A stretch of 24,090 nucleotides of DNA from GSA-30 sp036568765 (GCF_036568765.1 NZ_DATCRY010000302.1:1-24090); one strand, 5' to 3'; numbered from the stretch's first letter, positions 15,535 to 22,465 are shown. Program-made: numbers and translations. Notes: generated by a model from the letters alone, not told the origin.

Positions 15535-16575
15535 ATGGCGACACGATGGTATTTGGACGGGCTCGACCCGGCCAACGACGCGGACGAAAGCACGACCGGA
15601 CTGACCTACAGGGCGAACGTCGATGCGGCTTCGCCGGATTCGCCACGCGACATTGCTGCCGATTGTTTCAGCGATCTGCGCGCTGAACTTGCGGAAGGCC
15701 GTTCTGCCGTGGTCGCGCTCGAGCGGCAACACGAACGCTTGCGCCGCACCTCCGCGCAAATGAGGCAAGCTTTCGAACAACGCCTGCTGGATGCGCTTGC
15801 CGCTGGCGATCTGCCGCAACGCCTGGAGCTTTTCAAGGTTGCATTGGCGCTTTACGCCTGGTCCGACACGGATCGCCTGCTCCTGCTGGGCACATCGGGC
15901 CAATGGGCGTTGCGTGTACGAAGCGAGGAGGCGGCGGTGCTCACGGCACGGCAACATCTACCGCCGCAGGCCAGAGCGCTGCTTGGATTGCTGGAGGCAG
16001 ACGGCAACGAGACCCTGCCGGAGCTCGCCTCCCGCTATTGGCCGCGCCTGCACCAGCTGATCCTTGCGCATCCTGCTTATTTTTCCCTCTGTGTAGACGC
16101 GACGAAGATCCATGCCTGGGAACAGGTCTACCAAGCTTCCGCGCAACGGCGGCCGGCGTGGTCCGATGGCCCTATGAGCGTATTGTGGGCGGATCGATCC
16201 CGGCACTCGGCATGGGTCGACCGTCATCGCGACGCGTGGCTGCCCGCCGGTAGCGCGCTGGCGATCCTCGCCTGCATGCTGGTGGCACTAATCCTGCCGC
16301 GCGAGGGTACCGTTTCCGCCAAGATGCGCATGCCGCAACCGTCACCTGGACTAGTGCTGGTATTGCCTGAGCAGACCTCGATCAGCAGCGAAACCTGCGC
16401 CTATATCGATCTGCTGATTCACCAACCTACTTGGCAGATACCTGGCAGCGCCGAGCAGCGCCACCGCTTCGGCGACACGATTCGACACTGCCTGGAGCAC
16501 AGCTTCTGGAGCGCGCACGCGCACCCGGATCGCATTCTCGACGCGCTCGGCATCGTCGAGCGCGGACGTTCGTAG
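15535..16575 (+). CDS. Membrane protein, paralog 2 with decayed J-like N-terminus
   Basis: The start MATRWYLDGLDPANDADE aligns with MSTPWFLVCLGLDESADE of the preceding gene, which favours the ATG at 15535; ATGs at 15481 and 15484 are also in frame and neither choice has a strong ribosome site. After about 18 residues the J-like helices are missing. Shared segments are PRDIA...FSDLRAELAEG, RLHQLILAHPAYFSLCVDA with HAWEQVYQA (paralog 1: YPRYFALRVDA, DAWENAWQE), a membrane helix (~235-257) and a C-terminal domain with Cys288 and Cys319, the same 31-residue spacing as in paralog 1. This indicates tandem duplication followed by divergence. The 100-bp gap suggests co-transcription. It ends 9 bp before the convergent hemY stop. 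Function unknown. Confidence 0.78.
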   Translation: MATRWYLDGLDPANDADESTTGLTYRANVDAASPDSPRDIAADCFSDLRAELAEGRSAVVALERQHERLRRTSAQMRQAFEQRLLDALAAGDLPQRLELFKVALALYAWSDTDRLLLLGTSGQWALRVRSEEAAVLTARQHLPPQARALLGLLEADGNETLPELASRYWPRLHQLILAHPAYFSLCVDATKIHAWEQVYQASAQRRPAWSDGPMSVLWADRSRHSAWVDRHRDAWLPAGSALAILACMLVALILPREGTVSAKMRMPQPSPGLVLVLPEQTSISSETCAYIDLLIHQPTWQIPGSAEQRHRFGDTIRHCLEHSFWSAHAHPDRILDALGIVERGRS

Positions 16576-16584
16576 AGGAACGGG

Positions 16585-17835
16585 TTACTCGCGCAGACGC
16601 GGCACGCCGTGCTCGCTGCGTTCCTCGATAGCCACCGGCCGCGTATCGAGCGGGCCGCGTAGTTCATGCGGAGCCAGCTGCGCGGCTTCACCCCGCGCCA
16701 GCGCAAGCGCGTTGCGATAACAGCGTTGCGCCTGCACGTTGTCGCCGTCACCGACGTAGACATCGCCCAGCGCTTCCCAGATCGCACTGCTTGGCTCCAG
16801 CGCGAGCGCGCGTTCGAGGTACTTGCGCGCCTTGCCCCACAGCTTGATTCGCACGCACATGCGTCCGAGGGTCAGCAATAATGAGGCGTCGTTCGGATGC
16901 GCATCCAGCCAGCCTTCCACGCGGCGCAAACGTCCCTCGTCATCGCCGCTGAGACTGCCGTAAGTACCGACCAGTTGCGAGGACCACTCGCGACGCAAGG
17001 CCGATTCCACCTCGTCCATCGCCGGCAGCATCATGCCGAAACCAGCCGCACGGCGTGCGTAGGCATCCACGGCAGTGCTGACGCGGCGTTGCGTCTTGGG
17101 TAATTGGGACCAGAGGCTGTTGAGCGATGCGGCATCGGGCGCGGCGAGGAGAGAGCCCACCAGCACCTGCGACTCGAGCGCTGCATAGGCACGAGGACCG
17201 ACAACCGCGTTTTTCTGCAACGGGTCGAGCGCTTGGCGCGCACGGCGGAAGTCGCTCGTTGCGACAGCTGCCAAGGCAAATTCCCGCCAGCCGCCCGGTG
17301 TCAGGCTGCCACTGTCGGCTTCCGGCGCCAGCAAGGCCAAGGCTTCGGCCGCTCGCCCTTCGCGACGCAGGAAGCGTGCGCGCAGTACACGAGCGGCCTG
17401 CGGCGCAATCTGCGCGGCCTCGTCCAGAGTTTCCAGTGCGCGGCTCTGCTCGCCACGCCGCGAAGCGGCTTCAGCCGCCGCCAACAAAGCCGGCCCGCGC
17501 AGGCTGTCCAGCCGCGCAGCGCGTTGCAGATCGCGTTCGGCGTCACCGTTGCGCCCTTCCATCAGGGCAAGCAGGCCGGCAGTCAAACGCTGCCGGCTGC
17601 TGCGCCGATGGCGGCGCGAAAGCGCGCCGAACGGCCAGCGCGCCATGCGCCACAATGCGTTGATCAGTGCGACGATGACTATGACCGCGAGCACAGCAGC
17701 GACCACGGTCGATTCGACAGTGTAACCGCGCAGCTTGACCAGCACGTAGCCTGGGTCTTCGGCGACCCAGTGCCAGCCGAACGCTGCCAGCGCAGCGACC
17801 ACCGCCAATAACAACAGCCAACGCCACAGCGTCAT
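16585..17835 (-). CDS. hemY: HemY, membrane TPR protein of the heme-biosynthesis cluster
   Basis: The 416-residue protein has two N-terminal membrane helices (residues ~4-22 and ~43-63) flanking DPGYVLVKLRGYTVEST, the signature of the HemY N-terminal domain, followed by helical TPR-like repeats (QRAARLDSLRGPALLAAAEA; YLERALALEPSSAIWEALGD). This is the proteobacterial HemY encoded with hemD and hemX, not the protoporphyrinogen oxidase HemY of Bacillus. It is thought to be an inner-membrane accessory of tetrapyrrole synthesis, though its exact activity is unsettled. Its ATG overlaps the hemX stop as ATGA, so translation is coupled. The gene ends 9 bp from a convergent gene without an obvious terminator. 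Confidence 0.93.
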   Translation of the reverse strand: MTLWRWLLLLAVVAALAAFGWHWVAEDPGYVLVKLRGYTVESTVVAAVLAVIVIVALINALWRMARWPFGALSRRHRRSSRQRLTAGLLALMEGRNGDAERDLQRAARLDSLRGPALLAAAEAASRRGEQSRALETLDEAAQIAPQAARVLRARFLRREGRAAEALALLAPEADSGSLTPGGWREFALAAVATSDFRRARQALDPLQKNAVVGPRAYAALESQVLVGSLLAAPDAASLNSLWSQLPKTQRRVSTAVDAYARRAAGFGMMLPAMDEVESALRREWSSQLVGTYGSLSGDDEGRLRRVEGWLDAHPNDASLLLTLGRMCVRIKLWGKARKYLERALALEPSSAIWEALGDVYVGDGDNVQAQRCYRNALALARGEAAQLAPHELRGPLDTRPVAIEERSEHGVPRLRE

Positions 17836-18923
17836 GGCCGCGTCCCGCTGGACGAATGTGCCGGTGCGCTTTCAGGCTTGAGCGCATGCACCGAACGCAG
17901 ATTGCGCAGCTCGCTCAGGGCAGCGCCAAGCTGGACCGACGACGAAGGCGGCAACTGCGCCGCCAGCGTGGTCAGTTGCGTGTGTGCCTGTTGCACCGCC
18001 TGCGCGTTGCCATCGAACTGTGCGGTCAACGTCGCATCGACGCGACGCAATGCCGCCAGGTAAGCATCGCGATCGAAAGCCAGCAACGCCAGCTGCGCCT
18101 GCGCCAAGTCGAGCGATGCCAATTCGCGTGCGAAACGCGCATCGGCCACTGCCAACGGGGCGCCGTTATCGCGTCGAATGGTTATCACGCTCGCCAGCGC
18201 GCGCCGTACGCGTGTCCAGGCCCCAGTGTCTTCTTCGACCGGAGCATCGAGCGGTTTCAGCGGCAAACTGGCGACCTCTTCGCGAAGGCGTGTAAGCACA
18301 CCCAGCGCCGCGGTGCGATCGGCCGGCTGCAATTTGGCCAGGGCCTCGTGTTCGGCGGCTACGCTTTGGCGCAGGCCGGAAAACGCACCGTCGTTGACTG
18401 CCGCCAGCGCCTGATCGGCCGCGGCATAGGCAGTAGCGGCGCCCTGCGCATCGTGGAACAGGTCATAACGCTCCTTGCCCAGGCGCAGCAACGATTCGGT
18501 CTCGTCCAGCAACATGGCATCGTGCCCGGACAGGGTTTTTTCCGAAAGCTTGGCAACCGCGTCTTCCAAGTTGCGGACACGCTCGGACTGACCCAGCAAT
18601 TCCTCGCGCAATCCACGGTTGACCTGGTCGGCATCGCCCAGCCGCTGGCGCAGGCTCGTCTGGTCGCCGGTCAAGGTATCCAGCGTTCGCTGCAGGCCGG
18701 CCACCTGCTGCTGCGTGGCGTTCAATGTTTGGCTGTCTCGGCCGGCGGAACGTTCCTGCTGCCATTGGCGCCACCCGACGTAACCGGCGGCGGCAACGGC
18801 AAGAATGGCCAGCAGCAAGGCGAAGGCAAGGCTGCCGCCACGGTTGGGGGCGGGCCGGCTGGCGGTGGGGAGGCGCTCACGCGAGGAGGCGGCGCCGGCG
18901 GATTCGGTGTCGTCTTGGCTCAT
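17832..18923 (-). CDS. hemX: HemX, membrane-anchored accessory of uroporphyrinogen metabolism
   Basis: The 363-residue protein begins MSQDDTESAGAA, has a disordered acidic/Pro-rich head, one membrane helix (~31-51, SLAFALLLAILAVAAAGYVG), a coiled coil (~65-125, heptads such as VAGLQRTLDTLTGDQTSLRQ) and a helical periplasmic domain with LLDETESLLRLGKERYDLF, the core motif of proteobacterial HemX. The old annotation of HemX as a uroporphyrin-III methyltransferase is not supported: no SAM-binding motif is visible. It lies between hemD (91 bp upstream) and hemY (4-bp overlap). The start codon directly follows a 6-bp GC-rich hairpin and has no Shine-Dalgarno, so initiation may be controlled. A longer in-frame reading from 19100 enters hemD and is rejected. 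Confidence 0.92.
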   Translation of the reverse strand: MSQDDTESAGAASSRERLPTASRPAPNRGGSLAFALLLAILAVAAAGYVGWRQWQQERSAGRDSQTLNATQQQVAGLQRTLDTLTGDQTSLRQRLGDADQVNRGLREELLGQSERVRNLEDAVAKLSEKTLSGHDAMLLDETESLLRLGKERYDLFHDAQGAATAYAAADQALAAVNDGAFSGLRQSVAAEHEALAKLQPADRTAALGVLTRLREEVASLPLKPLDAPVEEDTGAWTRVRRALASVITIRRDNGAPLAVADARFARELASLDLAQAQLALLAFDRDAYLAALRRVDATLTAQFDGNAQAVQQAHTQLTTLAAQLPPSSSVQLGAALSELRNLRSVHALKPESAPAHSSSGTRP

Positions 18924-18945
18924 GGGGCTACATGCTAGCAGCCCC
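18924..18945 (-). other. Hairpin abutting the hemX start codon
   Basis: On the minus strand GGGGCT, a 10-nt loop and AGCCCC end exactly at the base before the hemX ATG. A 6-bp stem with five GC pairs here would cover the ribosome-binding region. No Shine-Dalgarno is seen outside it. Confidence 0.5.
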
Positions 18946-18962
18946 GTGCGGGATCGTATGTT

Positions 18963-18983
18963 TGTGTGAAGGAATTTCACGCA
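18963..18983. promoter_or_regulatory. Inverted repeat upstream of hemX
   Basis: TGTGTGAA and TTCACGCA (7 of 8 positions complementary) flank the 5-nt spacer GGAAT in the hemD-hemX gap. It resembles a CRP-type site, but the TGTGA and TCACG halves are 7 nt apart rather than 6. It could be a weak operator or an mRNA hairpin. Confidence 0.3.
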
Positions 18984-19014
18984 AATTAAGAGGACGACAC
19001 GGGCCCAGCCTCCT

Positions 19015-19821
19015 TTATCGTGGCTCTCCCCACGCCTCTTGGGGGCTTGGTCTTTGCACCACGGCGGCGAGCAGATCCAGGGTATTGGCTGAAGCCGCAA
19101 CCAGAACCCGCGAGAATCCGGCCGCCATCGCTACCTCGGCCAATCGTTCGCTACTGACGACCGCCATCGCTTCTACCAACCGCTGCCACGCAGGCGGAGC
19201 GGCGAGCGAGCGCAAGTTGGTCAGCGCCTCGGCGCTGGAAAACAGCACTGCGGCCCCGGTGGGCAAGTCCTGCAGCGCGTGCCAATGGCCGGCGCGCAGT
19301 CGCGGCGGCACGCGTCGATAGACCAGCACTTCGCGCAGGCTGCCGCGCTGCGCTAGCTGTTCGCGCAATACCCCGCGCCCACCCGGGGCACCGATCAACG
19401 CGATGCGGCAGGCACCAAGCTCGCGCCATATCGGCAACTCGAGCACGCCCTCGCTATTCTGACGCTCGAGCGGAGCCAGCACGCTTTGTATGCCCTGCCG
19501 ACGCAAGGCCCTGGCCGTGCCCTGCCCCACCGCCAGCACCAGGGCGCGGCTTCCCCGTAGCACCTGCAGGCGCGCGGCAAACCGCACCGCGGCAGGGCTG
19601 GTGAAGATCGCCACGTCCTCATGCATGGCTGCAACCAGTGCGGCACGGGTGGGTGCATCGTCGATGCCGCGCAGCGACAGGCCCGGCAACAGCACGGGCA
19701 GGCCCCCGAGCCGACGCACCTGACGGGCCACGGCCGAACCGGTGCCGGCAGGGCGGGTGATCACGACGGTGCGGCCATGTAGGCCGAGGCTGGAATCCTG
19801 CCGGGTATGACGATCTGACAT
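19015..19821 (-). CDS. hemD: Uroporphyrinogen-III synthase, HemD
   Basis: The 268-residue protein closes and inverts ring D of hydroxymethylbilane to give uroporphyrinogen III, the branch point to heme and other tetrapyrroles. HemD is poorly conserved, but the bilobed pattern is visible: VVITRPAGTGSAVARQVRRL at the start, AIFTSPAAVRFAARL in the first half, ALIGAPGGRGVLREQLAQRG in the middle and AAVLFSSAEALTNL plus VVSSERLAEVAMAAGFSRV in the second. The ATG giving MSDRHTRQD was chosen; a TACACT hexamer ends 8 nt before it and there is no Shine-Dalgarno, consistent with a leaderless message. The ATG at 19848 would lie upstream of that hexamer. hemX and hemY follow in the same direction; hemC is not adjacent. 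Confidence 0.9.
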   Translation of the reverse strand: MSDRHTRQDSSLGLHGRTVVITRPAGTGSAVARQVRRLGGLPVLLPGLSLRGIDDAPTRAALVAAMHEDVAIFTSPAAVRFAARLQVLRGSRALVLAVGQGTARALRRQGIQSVLAPLERQNSEGVLELPIWRELGACRIALIGAPGGRGVLREQLAQRGSLREVLVYRRVPPRLRAGHWHALQDLPTGAAVLFSSAEALTNLRSLAAPPAWQRLVEAMAVVSSERLAEVAMAAGFSRVLVAASANTLDLLAAVVQRPSPQEAWGEPR

Positions 19822-19828
19822 GGGGCCG

Positions 19829-19850
19829 AAGTGTAGCGGCCTATACACTT
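19829..19850. promoter_or_regulatory. Symmetric divergent promoter between hemD and the YiiD-type thioesterase gene
   Basis: AAGTGTA (19829-19835) and TACACTT (19844-19850) are a perfect 7-bp inverted repeat with an 8-nt spacer. Each arm gives a TACACT -10-like hexamer on one strand: 8 nt before the hemD ATG on the minus strand and about 33 nt before the thioesterase ATG on the plus strand. No clear -35 was seen for either. Confidence 0.5.
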
Positions 19851-19882
19851 AGCGGCTGGCACCCTTCTCCATGAACTGAACG

Positions 19883-20359
19883 ATGAGCGATACCGAGTTG
19901 ACCCCGCTGGCGCAGGACCTGATCGATTTCACCCGCAGCCACATCCCTCAAGCCGACACGATGGCGATAGCGCTGGGCAGCTACGACGGTGAACGGATCG
20001 TGCTCAATGCGCCGCTGCAACCCAACATCAACGACAAAGGCTGCGCTTTCGGCGGCAGCCTGGTCAGCGTCATGACGCTGGCCGGCTGGAGTCTTGTAGA
20101 ACTTGCGCTACGGCGCCGTGGCCTTGATTGCGATGTCTTCGTCGCCGAATCGACCGTGCGCTACCTGGCGCCGGTGTGGAGCGATTTCCGTGGCGAAGCC
20201 CGGCTTGCGCCCGGTGTGGAGTGGGATACTTTTTTCGCCACCCTGGCCTCTCGCGGCCGGGCGCGCATCGAAGTCGCGGCCGATGTCCCCGGCGAAGAGG
20301 CCGAACCGGCCGCGACGATGACCGCTCGTTTTGTCGCCAAGCGCCGCTCTTCGACATAA
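19883..20359 (+). CDS. Hotdog-fold thioesterase, YiiD C-terminal-domain family
   Basis: The 158-residue protein matches the stand-alone form of the YiiD C-terminal thioesterase domain: PLQPNINDKGCAFGGSLVSV with the long hotdog helix SVMTLAGWSLVELALRRRGL, then FVAESTVRYLAPV and a final beta strand MTARFVAK. Hotdog enzymes of this type are expected to hydrolyse acyl-CoA or acyl-ACP thioesters in the cytoplasm; the substrate is unknown. There is no acetyltransferase domain, unlike E. coli YiiD (FabY). No Shine-Dalgarno is obvious; a minimal reading frame (ATG AAC TGA, 19871-19879) ends 3 nt before the start and could couple initiation. It is divergent from hemD over a symmetric promoter; the lipoprotein gene follows 55 bp later. 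Confidence 0.82.
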   Translation: MSDTELTPLAQDLIDFTRSHIPQADTMAIALGSYDGERIVLNAPLQPNINDKGCAFGGSLVSVMTLAGWSLVELALRRRGLDCDVFVAESTVRYLAPVWSDFRGEARLAPGVEWDTFFATLASRGRARIEVAADVPGEEAEPAATMTARFVAKRRSST

Positions 20360-20414
20360 GCGATTGATGGCAGAATGCCGGCTTGCCTATCGAACCGCCC
20401 TCCAGGGGGAGATC

Positions 20415-20828
20415 ATGCGCCGCATTCTGACTGTCCTCGTTCCGCTGTGCGCGCTGGCGCTCGCCGGCTGTGCCACCGACAAGCGTTCGGACACGCTCAC
20501 CACCACGCTTAACGCCTACCAGCATGCGATCCGCTGGGATGGCTTTGCCAGCGCGGCGAAGTTCATGGACGCCAAGGTGCTGGAGGAGCATCCGATCACG
20601 CCGATCGAGCAATCGCGCTTCGAGCAGTACCGGGTAACCGACTATGACGAGGGCCAGGGCCCGATGCCTGCCGGCGAAAACGAAATGCGCCAAGTGGTAA
20701 CGATCAACCTGGTCAACGTGCACACCCAGGCGGAGCGCAGCATCGTCGACCGCCAGACCTGGCATTACGACGGCAAGGGGCACTGGTGGCTGACCAGCGG
20801 TCTCCCGGACCTCGCGCCGGCGAACTGA
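20415..20828 (+). CDS. Outer-membrane or periplasmic lipoprotein of unknown function
   Basis: The 137-residue protein starts MRRILTVLVPLCALALAGC, a classic lipoprotein signal with lipobox LAGC and lipidated Cys19. The mature part is a small alpha+beta domain (TTTLNAYQHAIRWDGFASAA; QVVTINLVNVHTQAERSIVD; TWHYDGKGHWWLTSGLPDL) resembling small NTF2-like or unnamed proteobacterial lipoproteins; I do not recognise a named family with confidence. Residue 20 is Ala, so outer-membrane sorting by Lol is expected. A GGGGGAG sits 4 nt before the ATG. A longer in-frame reading from 20331 overlaps the thioesterase end and lacks the signal at its N-terminus. Confidence 0.85.
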   Translation: MRRILTVLVPLCALALAGCATDKRSDTLTTTLNAYQHAIRWDGFASAAKFMDAKVLEEHPITPIEQSRFEQYRVTDYDEGQGPMPAGENEMRQVVTINLVNVHTQAERSIVDRQTWHYDGKGHWWLTSGLPDLAPAN

Positions 20829-20831
20829 AGG

Positions 20832-20837
20832 TATAAT
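20832..20837 (+). promoter_or_regulatory. Perfect -10 hexamer before the YibN-like gene
   Basis: A perfect TATAAT sits 3 nt after the lipoprotein stop and 57 nt before the ATG of the rhodanese-like gene. The -35 region would lie inside the lipoprotein coding end and shows no good match. It suggests separate transcription of the rhodanese-like gene. Confidence 0.45.
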
Positions 20838-20894
20838 CGCCGTTTTGTGTTCCCGGCCGCGCGGTTCGCGGCGATGCGAGAAGTTTCCACATCG

Positions 20895-21341
20895 ATGAAC
20901 GACGTCCTGCACAAATTGCCCGAATTCATTCACAACCATATCGCCCTGGTGGCGATGTTCGTGGTAGTGCTGATCGCGTTGATCGTGATGGAGATCGCCA
21001 GCCTGTTCCGCAAGTACAAGGAACTGACCCCAGCCGGCCTCACGCTCATGATCAATCGCGAAAGCCCGCTGATGATCGACCTTTCCGCTTATGCCGATTT
21101 CGAAAAAGCCCATGTACCCGGCGCCCGCCATGTGGCCATGAGCCAGTTCGATCCGGAGAGCAAGGACCTGACCAACGCCAAGGAACTGCCGGTAGTAGTG
21201 ATGGACAAGGACGGTCGCGGTGCCGCGACCAAGGCCGCGCAGCGGCTGGTCAAGGCCGGTTTCGCCAAGGTGCATATTCTCGGTGGCGGCGTCCAGGCTT
21301 GGCAGCAGGCACAGTTGCCTGTTGCCAAAGGCAAGAAGTAA
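20895..21341 (+). CDS. Membrane-anchored rhodanese-like protein, YibN type, no catalytic Cys
   Basis: The 148-residue protein has one N-terminal membrane helix (~17-36) followed by a rhodanese domain (MIDLSAYADFEKAHVPGARH; VHILGGGVQAWQQAQLPV). The active-site loop reads VVVMDKDGRGA, with Asp104 where catalytic rhodaneses have Cys, so sulfur transfer by the usual mechanism is impossible. The order short N-terminus, helix, LTPAGLTLMINRESPLMIDL and Asp in the loop matches my memory of E. coli YibN, a membrane protein linked to the YidC/Sec insertion machinery. The ATG at 20895 was chosen; the in-frame ATG at 20847 would add 16 residues without a ribosome site. The neighbours grxC and secB of E. 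coli yibN are absent. Confidence 0.87.
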   Translation: MNDVLHKLPEFIHNHIALVAMFVVVLIALIVMEIASLFRKYKELTPAGLTLMINRESPLMIDLSAYADFEKAHVPGARHVAMSQFDPESKDLTNAKELPVVVMDKDGRGAATKAAQRLVKAGFAKVHILGGGVQAWQQAQLPVAKGKK

Positions 21342-21352
21342 GCACCACCGCC

Positions 21353-22405
21353 TCAGCCGCCGGCAATGCCGGCGCGCGCGCCCAGGATCTGCGCCAGCAC
21401 ATCGGGCGCGTATTCGAACGAGTCGAAGTACAGCCGCGACGGCGGCAAGCCCGCCTCCACGAACAGTCTGCGCCCGGCATCGATCATCGCTGGCGGGCCG
21501 CCCATGTAAACATCGAATCCGGCCAAGTCGGGGTGATCCTCGAGCACGGCCTCGTGCACCAGGCCTTCGCGCAGGCCACCGGCTTGCTCAGGATCGGATA
21601 CCACGGCATGAAAGCGCAGGCTGGCCGCACGCTGCTGCCACTGTTCGGCCAACGCGCGCTGATAGAGATCCGAAGCCGTGCGTGCCCCCCAGTAGACATC
21701 GATCCGGCGGCGGCTGCCCAAGGCGATAAAGTGCTCCACCACGGCCTTGACCGGTGCGAAACCGGTGCCTCCGGCCATGAAGATCATCGGCCGCTCCGAA
21801 TCCTCGCGCGGCACGAACGTACCCAGCGGTCCCTCGATGCGCAGCCTGTCGCCGACCTGCATGCCATCGGCGACCCAGGTGGTGAACCCCCCACCGGCGA
21901 CATGGCGCACATGCAATTCGATGATTCCGTCGGTACGCGGACCGCCGGCAATCGAAAACGGCCGGTGCCGCCCGTCCGGCAGCACGATGTCCAGATACTG
22001 GCCCGGTAACCAGTTCAGCGCGGTTTCGCCGGGCGCCGGCTGCAGATGCAGGCCAATCACATCGGGGGCGAGTACGAATTTGTCCGCGACCACGACATCG
22101 AGCTGACGCCTGGCGACATCCTCGACCGAAGTCACTTCACGCGCCTCGATGACCAAGTCATCCAACGGCACAGCCTGGCACAGCAATACCGCATGCGCAG
22201 CCGCACTCTCGCCACTCAGCGCCGCAGGCGGATTGCGCGGGTAATCGCAGTGCCCAGCGACCAGAATGGCACGGCAACTGCCACAGACGCCCGCGCGGCA
22301 GGAGTACGGCAAGGCAATGCCTGCGCGCTGCGCCGCCTCCAGGACGGTTTCGCCGGGCGCCACAGGAAAGCGGCGGCCCGAATTTTTCAACGTGACGGTA
22401 AACAC
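21353..22405 (-). CDS. 2Fe-2S / FAD / NAD(P) reductase, CDP-6-deoxy-glucoseen reductase-like
   Basis: Three modules are visible: a plant-type ferredoxin domain with Cys36, Cys41, Cys44 and Cys76 (YSCRAGVCGSC), an FAD domain with RPFSIAG, and a nucleotide domain with FMAGGTGFAP and a C-terminal YFDSFEYAP. The layout matches the AscD/RfbI-type CDP-6-deoxy-delta-3,4-glucoseen reductases and phenol hydroxylase reductases; in Xanthomonadales and Pseudomonas such stand-alone genes often bear the former name without sugar genes nearby. It passes electrons from NAD(P)H to an unknown partner oxygenase or reductase. The GTG at 22405 was chosen because VFTVTLKNSG aligns with the usual family start and a GACAAT hexamer lies 6 nt upstream; the TTG at 22441 coincides with the probable -35 element. 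Confidence 0.85.
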   Translation of the reverse strand: MFTVTLKNSGRRFPVAPGETVLEAAQRAGIALPYSCRAGVCGSCRAILVAGHCDYPRNPPAALSGESAAAHAVLLCQAVPLDDLVIEAREVTSVEDVARRQLDVVVADKFVLAPDVIGLHLQPAPGETALNWLPGQYLDIVLPDGRHRPFSIAGGPRTDGIIELHVRHVAGGGFTTWVADGMQVGDRLRIEGPLGTFVPREDSERPMIFMAGGTGFAPVKAVVEHFIALGSRRRIDVYWGARTASDLYQRALAEQWQQRAASLRFHAVVSDPEQAGGLREGLVHEAVLEDHPDLAGFDVYMGGPPAMIDAGRRLFVEAGLPPSRLYFDSFEYAPDVLAQILGARAGIAGG

Positions 22406-22410
22406 AGACG

Positions 22411-22443
22411 CATTGTCGCGGGGGAGGCAGTCGGTCGACAATG
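22411..22443. promoter_or_regulatory. Fully symmetric divergent promoter for the reductase and ydiI genes
   Basis: CATTGTCG (22411-22418) and CGACAATG (22436-22443) form a perfect 8-bp inverted repeat with a 17-nt spacer. On either strand this reads TTGTCG, 18 nt, GACAAT: a -35/-10 pair, 4/6 match each. Predicted starts fall at the reductase GTG (minus) and about 16 nt before the ydiI ATG (plus). Each arm would be the -35 of one gene and the -10 of the other. Confidence 0.5.
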
Positions 22444-22465
22444 CGGGCTTGTTCGAGAGGATTCA

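Noticed and set aside
18964..18982. Canonical CRP/Clp site TGTGA-N6-TCACA
   Set aside because: Half-sites are 7 nt apart and the second is TCACG; kept only as a weak inverted repeat.
20070..21275. 401-codon minus-strand frame across the thioesterase, lipoprotein and rhodanese genes
   Set aside because: Spans three well-supported plus-strand genes and their gaps; composition is that of a reverse-strand shadow.
22406..22441. TTG start for the Fe-S reductase
   Set aside because: Family alignment begins at VFTVTL, no ribosome site precedes the TTG, and the TTGTCG there fits a -35 element.
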